Part shown: in pieces, positions 1-5,890 of the stretch
Numbering within the stretch: position 1 is the first letter of the stretch
Layout of the letters: every line of letters begins with the position of its first letter
Source of the DNA: Armatimonadota bacterium
Lineage (GTDB): Bacteria > Armatimonadota > Zipacnadia > Zipacnadales > UBA11051
Length of the DNA stretch: 6,194 bases
NCBI GenBank assembly: GCA_003542955.1
Contig: DPJP01000330.1
Location: forward strand, 15,637-21,830
Direction: 5' to 3'
Made by a program: the position numbers and the translations under genes
Notes under the pieces: generated by a model
What the model was told of the DNA's origin: nothing
Seen by the model: the letters and a program-made list of their open reading frames with translations, nothing else
Databases searched by the model: none

Positions 1-2
1 TC

Positions 3-89
3 TCTGTCGTGGCGCTGACACACATCGACGAGGCCGATGGGACTGTCTACCTGCCGCGCATGGCGCTCGCGACAGGGATATCCGAGTAG
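3..89 (+). CDS. C-terminal end of an unidentified protein (partial)
   Basis: Frame 3 is open from the left edge to a TAG stop at 87-89 and reads SVVALTHIDEADGTVYLPR followed by MALATGISE. The composition is that of an ordinary soluble protein (hydrophobic strand, acidic turn, 'TVYLPR'), unlike the Arg- and Cys-rich text of the competing open frame 2; frame 1 is closed by a stop at once. The 28 visible residues are too few to name a family. A strong hairpin begins about 30 bases after the stop, as expected at the end of a transcription unit. The start and most of the gene lie outside the window. This is an inference from composition and context only. Confidence 0.4.
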   Translation, partial: SVVALTHIDEADGTVYLPRMALATGISE

Positions 90-119
90 GCATCTTGGGC
101 ATCAGTTGGTGGAGGCGTT

Positions 120-150
120 GGACGGCGCGCGAGCAGGAAGCGCGCCGTCC
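120..150 (+). terminator. GC-rich hairpin, probable transcription terminator
   Basis: There is a perfect 11-bp inverted repeat: GGACGGCGCGC at 120-130 and GCGCGCCGTCC at 140-150, around the 9-base loop GAGCAGGAA. It lies 30 bases after the stop at 87-89 and 72 bases before the deacylase start. The stem is strong, but the downstream bases GTGTTGAAGG hold no real T run, so it is not a textbook intrinsic terminator. It could also stabilise an mRNA 3' end, or lie in the 5' leader of the deacylase transcript. Confidence 0.5.
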
Positions 151-207
151 GTGTTGAAGGAGAATGGCGTGCTTCTCCGTCACCGGGAGGGTGATCTCGG
201 GGCACCG

Positions 208-214
208 AAGGAGG
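208..214 (+). promoter_or_regulatory. Strong ribosome binding site fixing the deacylase GTG start
   Basis: AAGGAGG at 208-214 is a near-perfect Shine-Dalgarno sequence 8 bases before the GTG at 223. The open frame extends upstream to an ATG at 37, but that extension crosses the 120-150 hairpin and would add 62 residues the family does not have. This site therefore decides the start. Confidence 0.8.
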
Positions 215-222
215 AGAGCACC

Positions 223-681
223 GTGAGAGTTCTCGATTACCTCAGCGAGAATGGGATCGACTTCAGCGTGATGCACCATCAGTTGCACTACACGGCACAG
301 GAGGAGGCCGCAGCCCAGCACATCTCAGGCCACCGCTTCGCCAAGACGGTCGTTGTCAGGGCCGACGACGAGTACATCCTCCTGGCTCTGCCGGCTTCGC
401 ATCGCATCGACTTCAAGCTGCTCAAGGGCGTCCTGGGGACCGATGTCGAGTTGGCTGCGGAGGGTGACCTGGCGAGGCTGTTCCCTGACTGCGATGTCGG
501 AGCGGAGCCCCCCTTCGGATCGCAGTACGGACTGCACACAATCGTCGATGATGGCCTTGCGGCGCAGGAGCGCATCGCCGTCAGGGCCGGCAGCCACACT
601 GAGGTCGTCCTGCTCAGCTATGCCGACTACGCACGCCTTGAGAAGCCTCAGGTGGCGAGCTTCACGCGACCGGAGGCATGA
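223..681 (+). CDS. YbaK/ProX-type aminoacyl-tRNA deacylase
   Basis: This 152-residue protein covers one full YbaK/aminoacyl-tRNA-synthetase-associated domain, close to the usual 150-160 residues of freestanding members. Proteins of this family act in the cytoplasm and hydrolyse mischarged tRNAs in trans (for example Cys- or Ala-tRNAPro), a proofreading step in translation. Visible hallmarks are the lysine of RFAKTVVV (K41), which matches the conserved active-site lysine; the strand YILLALPASHRID (51-63); the glycine/proline loop GAEPPFG (93-99); the acidic pair in TIVDDG (106-111); and the C-terminal AGSHTEVVLLS (122-132). It starts with GTG behind a strong ribosome binding site. The substrate cannot be read from the sequence. 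It appears to be transcribed alone and converges on the hydrolase gene. It has no signal peptide or membrane segment. The family assignment is confident; the exact subfamily (YbaK, ProXp-ala or other) is open. Confidence 0.88.
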   Translation: MRVLDYLSENGIDFSVMHHQLHYTAQEEAAAQHISGHRFAKTVVVRADDEYILLALPASHRIDFKLLKGVLGTDVELAAEGDLARLFPDCDVGAEPPFGSQYGLHTIVDDGLAAQERIAVRAGSHTEVVLLSYADYARLEKPQVASFTRPEA

Positions 682-941
682 GGGCGCGGGTCAGGCGGGT
701 CATATCCCTGCCAGCGCTGAACCGAGAACAGGATATACGCAGAACGCGACGCCACGCCGTCGCGTACGCCAACACATCGGCTCGCGGGAGGAACCGACCA
801 TGCCTCGTCGCGTGTATGCCGCTGGGACATGGGACGTAGCGTGGTCAGGCCGTTGCTCCAATGCCGCTGAAACGATGTGTGGGAGTGCGCCGGCGAGTGG
901 GACTGACGCGCCCCGCGATGTCGGGCCTTTGGGGCGCGCCG
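682..941. other. Convergent intergenic spacer, no convincing gene
   Basis: This stretch separates the deacylase from the oppositely oriented hydrolase. It holds two sets of inverted repeats (744-765 and 907-952), both listed separately. The only open frame with a fair ribosome binding site (GGGAGGA at 786-792 before an ATG at 800) runs to 1003 into the antisense of the hydrolase 3' end. Its product is low-complexity and resembles no known family, so I do not call it a gene. Confidence 0.6.
744..765. terminator. Hairpin after the deacylase gene
   Basis: ACGCGACG (744-751) and CGTCGCGT (758-765) form a perfect 8-bp stem with the 6-base loop CCACGC, 62 bases after the deacylase stop. No T run follows. 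The position suits a transcript end between convergent genes, but this is inferred from position and stem quality alone. Confidence 0.35.
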
Positions 942-952
942 CTACATCGCGG
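907..952. terminator. Competing inverted repeats over the hydrolase stop codon
   Basis: Two stems share bases. Stem A pairs CGCGCCCC (907-914) with GGGGCGCG (931-938), 8 bp with a 16-base loop. Stem B pairs CCGCGATGT (913-921) with ACATCGCGG (944-952), 9 bp with a 22-base loop. They overlap at 913-914 and cannot both form completely. The hydrolase stop codon (942-944, read on the minus strand) touches the arm of stem B. Stem A lies just past the stop, where a terminator for the minus-strand transcript is expected, but there is no T run on either strand. Confidence 0.4.
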
Positions 953-3350
953 CCCAGACAGCCCTCAATTCCGCTGACAGCGCATCGACTGTCTCCCACG
1001 TGATGGCATCGTCATCCTGCGCCATCGCCCTTGCGGTGTCGATGGCCGCCTGCGCTCGGATCCGTACGGCTTCCGGGCACGCGCCATCCGCAAGCGCCGT
1101 CTCCAGCGCGACGAGGATGCGCGCGTCCTGGATGCCCTCACGCAGGCCCTCCCAGCGGATCGACGGGACCACGATCTCACCGGTCGGGTTGAGTGCCCTG
1201 TTGGTGGGGTGGTCCTCTTTTCCATCATAGACGAAGATGTAATCCACGCCTGTCTCGGTGTCGTCCCACGTTGTGCCGCGTGGAACATTGTAGGCCCATG
1301 TCCCCACTCCCCGCTGCCCGGCGCCGAAGGCCCGCACCGGATAGGCACGGTTGTAGAGCAGCGCGTCGTCGGCCTTGCCGCCGGCTACGTGGTAGCTCCA
1401 GATGCGCATGCCGCGCTTCTCGCGCTCGGCCTGCAGCATCGGCAACATTGTATCGGTGAAAGCCTGTCGCGGGCTGTAGGTCTCAGGGGCATTCTTGGCC
1501 GGCAGTTGCTCCGGCAGCGGCCAGTGCGGCAGGGCGATGTCTATATAGGGCAGGCACGCCTCCAGGTCCGCGGGGTAGGTGTAGTTCGAGAGCGTCACTG
1601 CCTGCCGCAGGTCCGGGAACTGCTCCCTGCACAGCCGCATGACACTCACCAAGTGCTCGATTTTCTCGTTCGGTGAGTCGGCGTACACGCCGGATGAAGG
1701 CTCATCATAGGGGAGCAGCACAAAGCGGTCCATGCCGTAGCCCCAGCCCTCGGCCGCCTTGAACAGCGCGCCCATCAACTCGATGAGCGCCCGGTTCCAG
1801 GCCTCGCTGTGGGGCTCGAGGAACTTCTCTTCACCGCATGCGAACTTGTCGTATGCCGGCGCCCAGAAGAGCAGCATGGACTGCACGTGCGGGCAGTACG
1901 ACTTCATCCACGCCTCCTGCGTGCCGAAATCGACTGAAAGCAGTTCACCCTCCTCGCTGAACCGGCACGGTGGGAGAGAGGGGAACTCCATCAGGCTCAC
2001 GTCGTGCGCACCGAGGTCCGCGGCTACAAGGTCGCGCGAATGCGCGGCGACGTTGCTGGTGGGGTAGATGAAGGCCGTGTGGCCGAATGCACCCGGGGCC
2101 GGGGTCTCGACCCCTGGCACGCTGATGCGCAGGGGCAAGCGTGTCTCGCCGGCCCCATCCGGCGCCACCACCACCGTCGCGGCGATCTGCCGGGGAGCCC
2201 CGTCGAAGTGGAGCCCGATGACGAGCCTCGCGATCTCACCACGCTGCAGCAGTGTCGTCCATGCGCCGCCCTCATTGGCCAGCAGCGTCAACGGATCGGC
2301 CACGCGCTCGCGTTCCTTTGTGTACCAGTTCTCCATGAAGCACTGCTTGCGGATCGAGAGATGGACACCCTCATCCGGCAGCCCCTCGACACGCAGCGTG
2401 CACAGCGTGGGAGCCTCAGCGCCGTTTGCCAGCATCAACCCGGCAGCGCGGTACTCTCCCGGCAGCGCTACCAGCGTGGCTTCCCGGCCGGGCTCCGGCG
2501 ACATGATCTCACCCGGCCCAAGCGGCTCGTACGGTCCACAGAAGCTCACTGCGACAGGGGCGCCGGGATGGACCGCCGCGTTGACCTGTGCTGAGAGTTC
2601 GCGCAGCCGCTCCGTAAGCCGCGGGGCAGAAGAGAGCATCGTGCGCTCGCCGGCGAAGCACCGGTCCAGAATGCTCTGCGCTTCCGACATGACCGCCCTC
2701 ACCGACTCGTCTGCCGGCGCCACCTTCCGGGCAGCGGCCGCACGCTGATGCAGGTAGCGCCACTCGCGCTCGATGACATTCATCTGCACCAGTTCCTCAC
2801 CCGAGAGATCATGCAGCGCGGCCAGCACGTTGTCGATGGTGATCGTCCCCTGCCTGTTGCTGCGGTAGATGCCCAGCCACAGCCTTGGGCCGACGGCGTC
2901 CTCCCTGATCGGCACGACGAACCGCTGTGTCGGATACTCGTCGCCCACCCGACGGTCCCACGTGACCTGATGGTTCTGCCACGTCTGTTTGCCGTCTTCC
3001 GCCTGGTGCATGTAGCCCACCAGCACGCCCAGCCCGGCGCCGTCCTCAGTCACGACGTCCATCCTCAGGCTCAGCGTCTTCCCGGCCATGTCTTCGACCT
3101 GCAGGTCCTGCTGGATGAAGTTGTAGCCCTCGGTGACGACGAGCGCGCGGCTGCCGTCACTCGCACGCGCTGTGAAGTGCACAGTCGCGTCCTTGTGAAT
3201 GTCCCAGCCGTCCGGGCGAGCGTCGCCATCCTCATCCAACTCAAAGCTTGGGTTCAGGAGCAGGTTCTGCGCCTGCGTCGACGAGTTGCCCACGCACAGC
3301 GCAACAAGCGCCACGAGCGCGCCGATCATCACGTACTGCCCAGTCCGCAT
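942..3350 (-). CDS. Secreted GH123-like (DUF4091) glycoside hydrolase
   Basis: The 802-residue precursor opens with a signal peptide (MRTGQYVMIGALVALVA, likely cleaved near A27 in STQAQ). Residues about 29-185 form a jelly-roll carbohydrate-binding-like domain that starts LLLNPSFELD, with PDGW near 46-49, as in CBM4/9-like modules. Residues 185-260 look alpha-helical, and 265-415 look like a beta sandwich. From about 420 comes a probable TIM barrel with LLPYDEP (545-551) and the C-terminal signature WEGLREGIQDARIL (733-746), typical of the DUF4091/GH123 catalytic domain. Characterised GH123 enzymes release beta-linked N-acetylgalactosamine by substrate-assisted catalysis with an Asp-Glu pair; D549-E550 fits that pair. 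The substrate here is not proven. The start at 3350 was chosen because it gives a clean signal peptide, with GAGG 5 bases upstream and GGAGG 11 bases upstream; the frame stays open to 3473 but encodes only Arg/Gln-rich sequence there. The enzyme probably acts in the periplasm or outside the cell. Confidence 0.82.
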   Translation of the reverse strand: MRTGQYVMIGALVALVALCVGNSSTQAQNLLLNPSFELDEDGDARPDGWDIHKDATVHFTARASDGSRALVVTEGYNFIQQDLQVEDMAGKTLSLRMDVVTEDGAGLGVLVGYMHQAEDGKQTWQNHQVTWDRRVGDEYPTQRFVVPIREDAVGPRLWLGIYRSNRQGTITIDNVLAALHDLSGEELVQMNVIEREWRYLHQRAAAARKVAPADESVRAVMSEAQSILDRCFAGERTMLSSAPRLTERLRELSAQVNAAVHPGAPVAVSFCGPYEPLGPGEIMSPEPGREATLVALPGEYRAAGLMLANGAEAPTLCTLRVEGLPDEGVHLSIRKQCFMENWYTKERERVADPLTLLANEGGAWTTLLQRGEIARLVIGLHFDGAPRQIAATVVVAPDGAGETRLPLRISVPGVETPAPGAFGHTAFIYPTSNVAAHSRDLVAADLGAHDVSLMEFPSLPPCRFSEEGELLSVDFGTQEAWMKSYCPHVQSMLLFWAPAYDKFACGEEKFLEPHSEAWNRALIELMGALFKAAEGWGYGMDRFVLLPYDEPSSGVYADSPNEKIEHLVSVMRLCREQFPDLRQAVTLSNYTYPADLEACLPYIDIALPHWPLPEQLPAKNAPETYSPRQAFTDTMLPMLQAEREKRGMRIWSYHVAGGKADDALLYNRAYPVRAFGAGQRGVGTWAYNVPRGTTWDDTETGVDYIFVYDGKEDHPTNRALNPTGEIVVPSIRWEGLREGIQDARILVALETALADGACPEAVRIRAQAAIDTARAMAQDDDAITWETVDALSAELRAVWAAM

Positions 3351-3672
3351 AGGCACCTCAGCCTCCATCCATTCCTGCGCCGCCTGTTGCTGGACACCAC
3401 GGCCTGTGGGACTATTTCGCGCTCTCTTGCGCCGATGCCTGCGCCCGCCTGCACGGGCGGCCGCGTGCGTCATCCGCGCCGGCGATCCCGGCCCCAGCGG
3501 GTGGGCACACCGATTGCCACACCTTCACCGCGCGAGGCTCCGCCTCGGCCGGATGCAGGAGGTTCACTGCGCCGAGGGCAAACCTATAGACTGACTACGC
3601 TCAACCGCGGCAGACGGCTATGCAGGGGAGTGCGCCTGGCGTGGCCGTTTGCGCAACAGAGGGGAGCATGTG
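3351..3672. other. Divergent intergenic spacer between hydrolase and barrel-like gene
   Basis: These 322 bases must hold the control regions of two divergent genes. I see one candidate plus-strand promoter (3563-3590, listed separately) and a small hairpin, CGAGGC (3533-3538) with GCCTCG (3542-3547) around a 3-base loop. For the minus-strand gene, only a weak -10-like AATAGT (complement of 3411-3416) without a matching -35 is visible. Open frames crossing the region are low-complexity Arg/Pro text and are not called. Confidence 0.5.
3563..3590 (+). promoter_or_regulatory. Candidate sigma-70-like promoter for the barrel-like gene
   Basis: TTCACT (3563-3568, four of six bases of TTGACA) is separated by 16 bases from TATAGA (3585-3590, four of six bases of TATAAT). 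It is the most AT-rich spot in the spacer and would give a leader of about 75 bases before the ATG at 3673. Both boxes are imperfect, so this is only a suggestion. Confidence 0.3.
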
Positions 3673-4329
3673 ATGAACAGAATCGTGGGCCCGATACTGG
3701 TGGTTGCCGCCCTGACGCTCATCGGGGGGCCTGTTCAGGCTTCACCATCAGCCCTCAACCTCATCCCCACGGGCGATGTGATGGACTACGGGAGCTTCAA
3801 CATCCAACTGGAAGCGGACGGTGAGCCGACGCCTTTTAGCAGTGGGAACGGCAAGTACTTCCTGTCGCAGTTCGCGATCATGGAAGGTGTTGAGGTTGGC
3901 GTCGACCTGTATGAACTCGGCACGAGCGCGCAGACCGTCCTGGCCAACGCCAAGTGGCAGTTCATGCAGGAGAGCGACAACGCGCCCGCCGTGGCGGTCG
4001 GTCTGCGAGACCTGACCCGCAATGGGTTGCTCTCATCATGGTATGTCTGCGCGTCGAAGGACGTCGGCCCCCTGCGCCTTCACCTGGGCTACACGGACGA
4101 TGCCGACGGCGACGGACGGGGGATGTTCGGCGTCGAGCACTATTTCGGCAGCAGAACCTCAGCCATGCTCGACTACACCACCGGCCCGGAGATGTACCAC
4201 ACCGCAGGCGTCTACTACGACGTCGGCGACGGCGTGTGGGGTGGGCTCTACTATGCCAGGAACAACACCCGCGGTGCCGGGAACTTCGTCGGCCTGAACC
4301 TGTACTACGGGGGCACGTGGAGAGACTGA
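3673..4329 (+). CDS. Predicted secreted beta-barrel-like outer membrane protein
   Basis: This 218-residue protein begins with a clear signal peptide (MNRIVGPILVVAALTLIGG, cleavage after PVQA, residue 23). The mature part is built of about eleven or twelve short amphipathic strands rich in Tyr, Phe and Gly, for example VEVGVDLY (73-80), AVAVGLRDL (106-114), PLRLHLGY (133-140), HTAGVYYDV (176-184) and NFVGLNLYYGG (204-214). They are joined by turns such as DDADGDGRG (142-150). The pattern suits a small outer-membrane barrel or another beta-rich surface protein, but the last residues, TWRD, are not the usual terminal aromatic signal. I do not recognise the family, and substrate and role are unknown. 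The ATG at 3673 was chosen because AGAGGGGAG (3658-3666) lies 6 bases upstream; a TTG eight codons earlier would spoil the signal peptide. The lipoprotein gene follows on the same strand after 123 bases. Confidence 0.7.
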   Translation: MNRIVGPILVVAALTLIGGPVQASPSALNLIPTGDVMDYGSFNIQLEADGEPTPFSSGNGKYFLSQFAIMEGVEVGVDLYELGTSAQTVLANAKWQFMQESDNAPAVAVGLRDLTRNGLLSSWYVCASKDVGPLRLHLGYTDDADGDGRGMFGVEHYFGSRTSAMLDYTTGPEMYHTAGVYYDVGDGVWGGLYYARNNTRGAGNFVGLNLYYGGTWRD

Positions 4330-4365
4330 CCGGCACGCGCGGCTACGGGGTGCTGGAGGTGGCCC

Positions 4366-4422
4366 ATGAACCATCGGCGCACCGTAACGTCGCATTGTTT
4401 GAGTACCCACGGTCGGGCATAG
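4366..4422 (+). CDS. Possible 18-residue leader peptide
   Basis: An ATG at 4366 lies 5 bases after GGAGGT (4355-4360), a very good ribosome binding site. It reads MNHRRTVTSHCLSTHGRA and stops at 4420-4422, 30 bases before the lipoprotein GTG at 4453. The peptide is basic, with three histidines and three arginines and no hydrophobic segment. It may be a translated leader that feeds ribosomes to the lipoprotein gene, or a chance frame. It overlaps the candidate promoter at 4395-4423: if that promoter is the real start of transcription, the leader could be translated only on read-through message from the upstream gene. Confidence 0.25.
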   Translation: MNHRRTVTSHCLSTHGRA

Positions 4423-4423
4423 T
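4395..4423 (+). promoter_or_regulatory. Candidate sigma-70-like promoter for the lipoprotein gene
   Basis: TTGTTT (4395-4400) and CATAGT (4418-4423, four of six bases of TATAAT) are exactly 17 bases apart. Transcription would begin near 4430, giving a leader of about 23 bases with GGAGG at 4441-4445. Spacing and position are good but the boxes match only partly. If real, the lipoprotein gene is transcribed independently of the barrel-like gene. Confidence 0.3.
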
Positions 4424-4452
4424 CCCGTTCCGCCAGACCCGGAGGCATCGTG

Positions 4453-5772
4453 GTGTCAGTCAGCATTGGGAGCCGGCAGATCGCGTGTGCCGTGTCTTGT
4501 CTTGCGCTGTTGGCGGCCGTTGTCTCGTGCCGTCCACAGACGGCTGCCAATGTCACCACGGGCGAGAGCCTCCAGATTCCGCCCGAGTACCAGCACGACA
4601 CATGGCCTCGCTTTCGCGGTCCGGATGGCTCCGGGATCGCCCCTCTGGACCACTGGAACGCGCCGACCGATGTCCCGCTCGAGCAGCGTGTTCTCTGGCG
4701 CACTCCACTGCCTCTGCCGGGCTCGAACTCGCCACTGGTCTGGGGTGGACGCATCTTCGTCACCGGCGCGGACGGCAACCGGCGTGAGGTCTACTGCATC
4801 GATGCGCAGAGCGCCGAGCGTGTCTGGACATACGGAGTTGCCCCCGACTATGACGGTCCCGCTCCGCGCATCCACGGCATGACGGGCTATGCGCCGGCCA
4901 CCGGGACCGTCGACGCCGAACGCGTCTATTCCATCTTCCCGACCGGCCACCTGGTCGCGCTTGACCATACAGGCAACCACGTCTGGGAGCGGTGGTTCGA
5001 CATGTCCGAGGACATCTACGGGCACGCCGGCTCGCTCCTGCTGTACGATGGCCTGCTGATCGTGCAGATCGACCTCGGCAAACCCGACATCGGCAGGTCG
5101 CACATGGTGGCAGTCGATGCGGCGACGGGGGAGACGGTCTGGGAGGTTTCCCGCCCCGTCCAGGGCTCCTGGACGACGCCAATTGTCATCGAGACCGGTG
5201 GGCGCACGGAGCTGATCACGAGCGCCAAGCCGTGGGTGATTGCCTACGACGCCGCCACCGGCGACGAATACTGGCGCGTGCGTTGCATCGAGGGCGACTC
5301 CGCGCCATCCCCTGTCTACGCCGGGGGGCACGTCTACGTCGCCAACATCTATGCGGAGTTGACGGCGATCCGCCCCGGCGGCTCCGGAGATGTCACCGAC
5401 ACTCACGTCAGTTGGTCGGTGCGCGGAAGTCTCCCCGACATCTGCAGTCCACTGAGCAACGGCGAACTGGTCTGGGTCCTGTCCACAGGGGGCATCCTCA
5501 GTTGCTTCGACGCCGACGATGGAGCGCTGGTGTACCGCGAGAACCTGGAAGTGAGATTCCGCTCTTCACCCTCGCTGGTTGGGGGGGCGCTCTACCTGTT
5601 CGGCGAGCGCGGGGAGGCTCTGACAGTCGACGCCGGGCGTGAGTACAGTCTGCTGAGCCGCACGGAGGTGGGCGAGCCCATCTATTCGTGCCCGGCGTTC
5701 GCCCATGGAAGGATGTACATACGGGGGGAGCGACACGTCTTTGCCGTCGACGTGACTGGCACCGGCGGCTGA
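4453..5772 (+). CDS. PQQ-like beta-propeller lipoprotein
   Basis: This 439-residue protein begins with a lipoprotein signal: a hydrophobic stretch LALLAAVVSC ending in a lipobox (VVSC) with the lipidated cysteine at C26. The mature part opens with the motif WPRFRGPDGSG (51-61), common at the start of PQQ-like repeat proteins. It carries about eight propeller repeats of the type hhhhDxxTGxxxW: near 114-127 (YCIDAQSAERVWTY), 168-180, 219-231 (VAVDAATGETVWE), 262-275 (IAYDAATGDEYWRV), 302-323, 349-361, 388-400 and 428-434. An eight-bladed propeller closed by the N-terminal strand VLWRTPLP is a reasonable model. Such proteins act as envelope scaffolds (as BamB does) or, less often, as quinoprotein dehydrogenases; I see no evidence for PQQ binding here. 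GTG at 4453 is preferred over the adjacent GTG at 4450, because GGAGG (4441-4445) then sits 7 rather than 4 bases upstream. Confidence 0.82.
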   Translation: MSVSIGSRQIACAVSCLALLAAVVSCRPQTAANVTTGESLQIPPEYQHDTWPRFRGPDGSGIAPLDHWNAPTDVPLEQRVLWRTPLPLPGSNSPLVWGGRIFVTGADGNRREVYCIDAQSAERVWTYGVAPDYDGPAPRIHGMTGYAPATGTVDAERVYSIFPTGHLVALDHTGNHVWERWFDMSEDIYGHAGSLLLYDGLLIVQIDLGKPDIGRSHMVAVDAATGETVWEVSRPVQGSWTTPIVIETGGRTELITSAKPWVIAYDAATGDEYWRVRCIEGDSAPSPVYAGGHVYVANIYAELTAIRPGGSGDVTDTHVSWSVRGSLPDICSPLSNGELVWVLSTGGILSCFDADDGALVYRENLEVRFRSSPSLVGGALYLFGERGEALTVDAGREYSLLSRTEVGEPIYSCPAFAHGRMYIRGERHVFAVDVTGTGG

Positions 5773-5779
5773 GCGCCGG
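5762..5779 (+). other. Hairpin spanning the lipoprotein stop codon
   Basis: CCGGCG (5762-5767) and CGCCGG (5774-5779) form a perfect 6-bp stem, and its 6-base loop GCTGAG contains the TGA stop (5770-5772). It may help define the mRNA end, but short GC stems are frequent in DNA of this composition. Confidence 0.3.
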
Positions 5780-5788
5780 CGAAAGAAG

Positions 5789-5865
5789 GCCGAGAGCCGG
5801 GACGGACGCGCTTGGTGATGGATCGCGTCGACGTCAGGCGAGGGAGCCGGGACCCGGCTCTCGGC
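5789..5865. terminator. Nested inverted repeats, probable bidirectional terminator
   Basis: GCCGAGAGCCGGG (5789-5801) is the perfect 13-bp complement of CCCGGCTCTCGGC (5853-5865). A second copy of the first arm's core, GAGCCGGGA (5844-5852, also at 5794-5802), sits directly before the right arm, so 5844-5851 and 5853-5860 form a near-continuous palindrome centred on 5852. The right arm can thus pair far or near, not both. Inside the large loop, GACGCG (5805-5810) can pair with CGCGTC (5824-5829). The element lies between the convergent lipoprotein and EF-hand genes, 17 and 25 bases from their stops. There is no T run on either strand. Confidence 0.5.
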
Positions 5866-5890
5866 GCTGCGAGTTGCGTCTGGCGGGGCC

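Noticed and set aside
37..222. Upstream extension of the deacylase to an ATG at 37
   Set aside because: It crosses a strong hairpin, adds 62 residues absent from the family, and a far better ribosome binding site precedes the GTG at 223.
800..1003. A 67-residue plus-strand frame with a fair ribosome binding site
   Set aside because: Its product is low-complexity, it overlaps the hydrolase 3' end in antisense and it contains the inverted repeats at 907-952; no coding signature.
3351..3473. N-terminal extension of the hydrolase to an ATG at 3473
   Set aside because: The extra 41 residues are Arg/Gln-rich and would bury the signal peptide; the ATG at 3350 gives a normal secretion signal.
3649..3672. 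TTG start for the barrel-like gene
   Set aside because: It places charged residues before the signal peptide and has no proper ribosome binding site; the ATG at 3673 has one at the right distance.
2748..3824. Long plus-strand open frame antisense to the hydrolase
   Set aside because: It mirrors a well-supported gene in GC-rich DNA and is rich in Arg, Pro and His without domain signatures, which is typical of a shadow frame.
4456..5406. Long minus-strand open frame opposite the lipoprotein gene
   Set aside because: The plus strand shows clear propeller repeats and a lipobox; the minus-strand text is Arg/Asp/Gly-rich without any motif.
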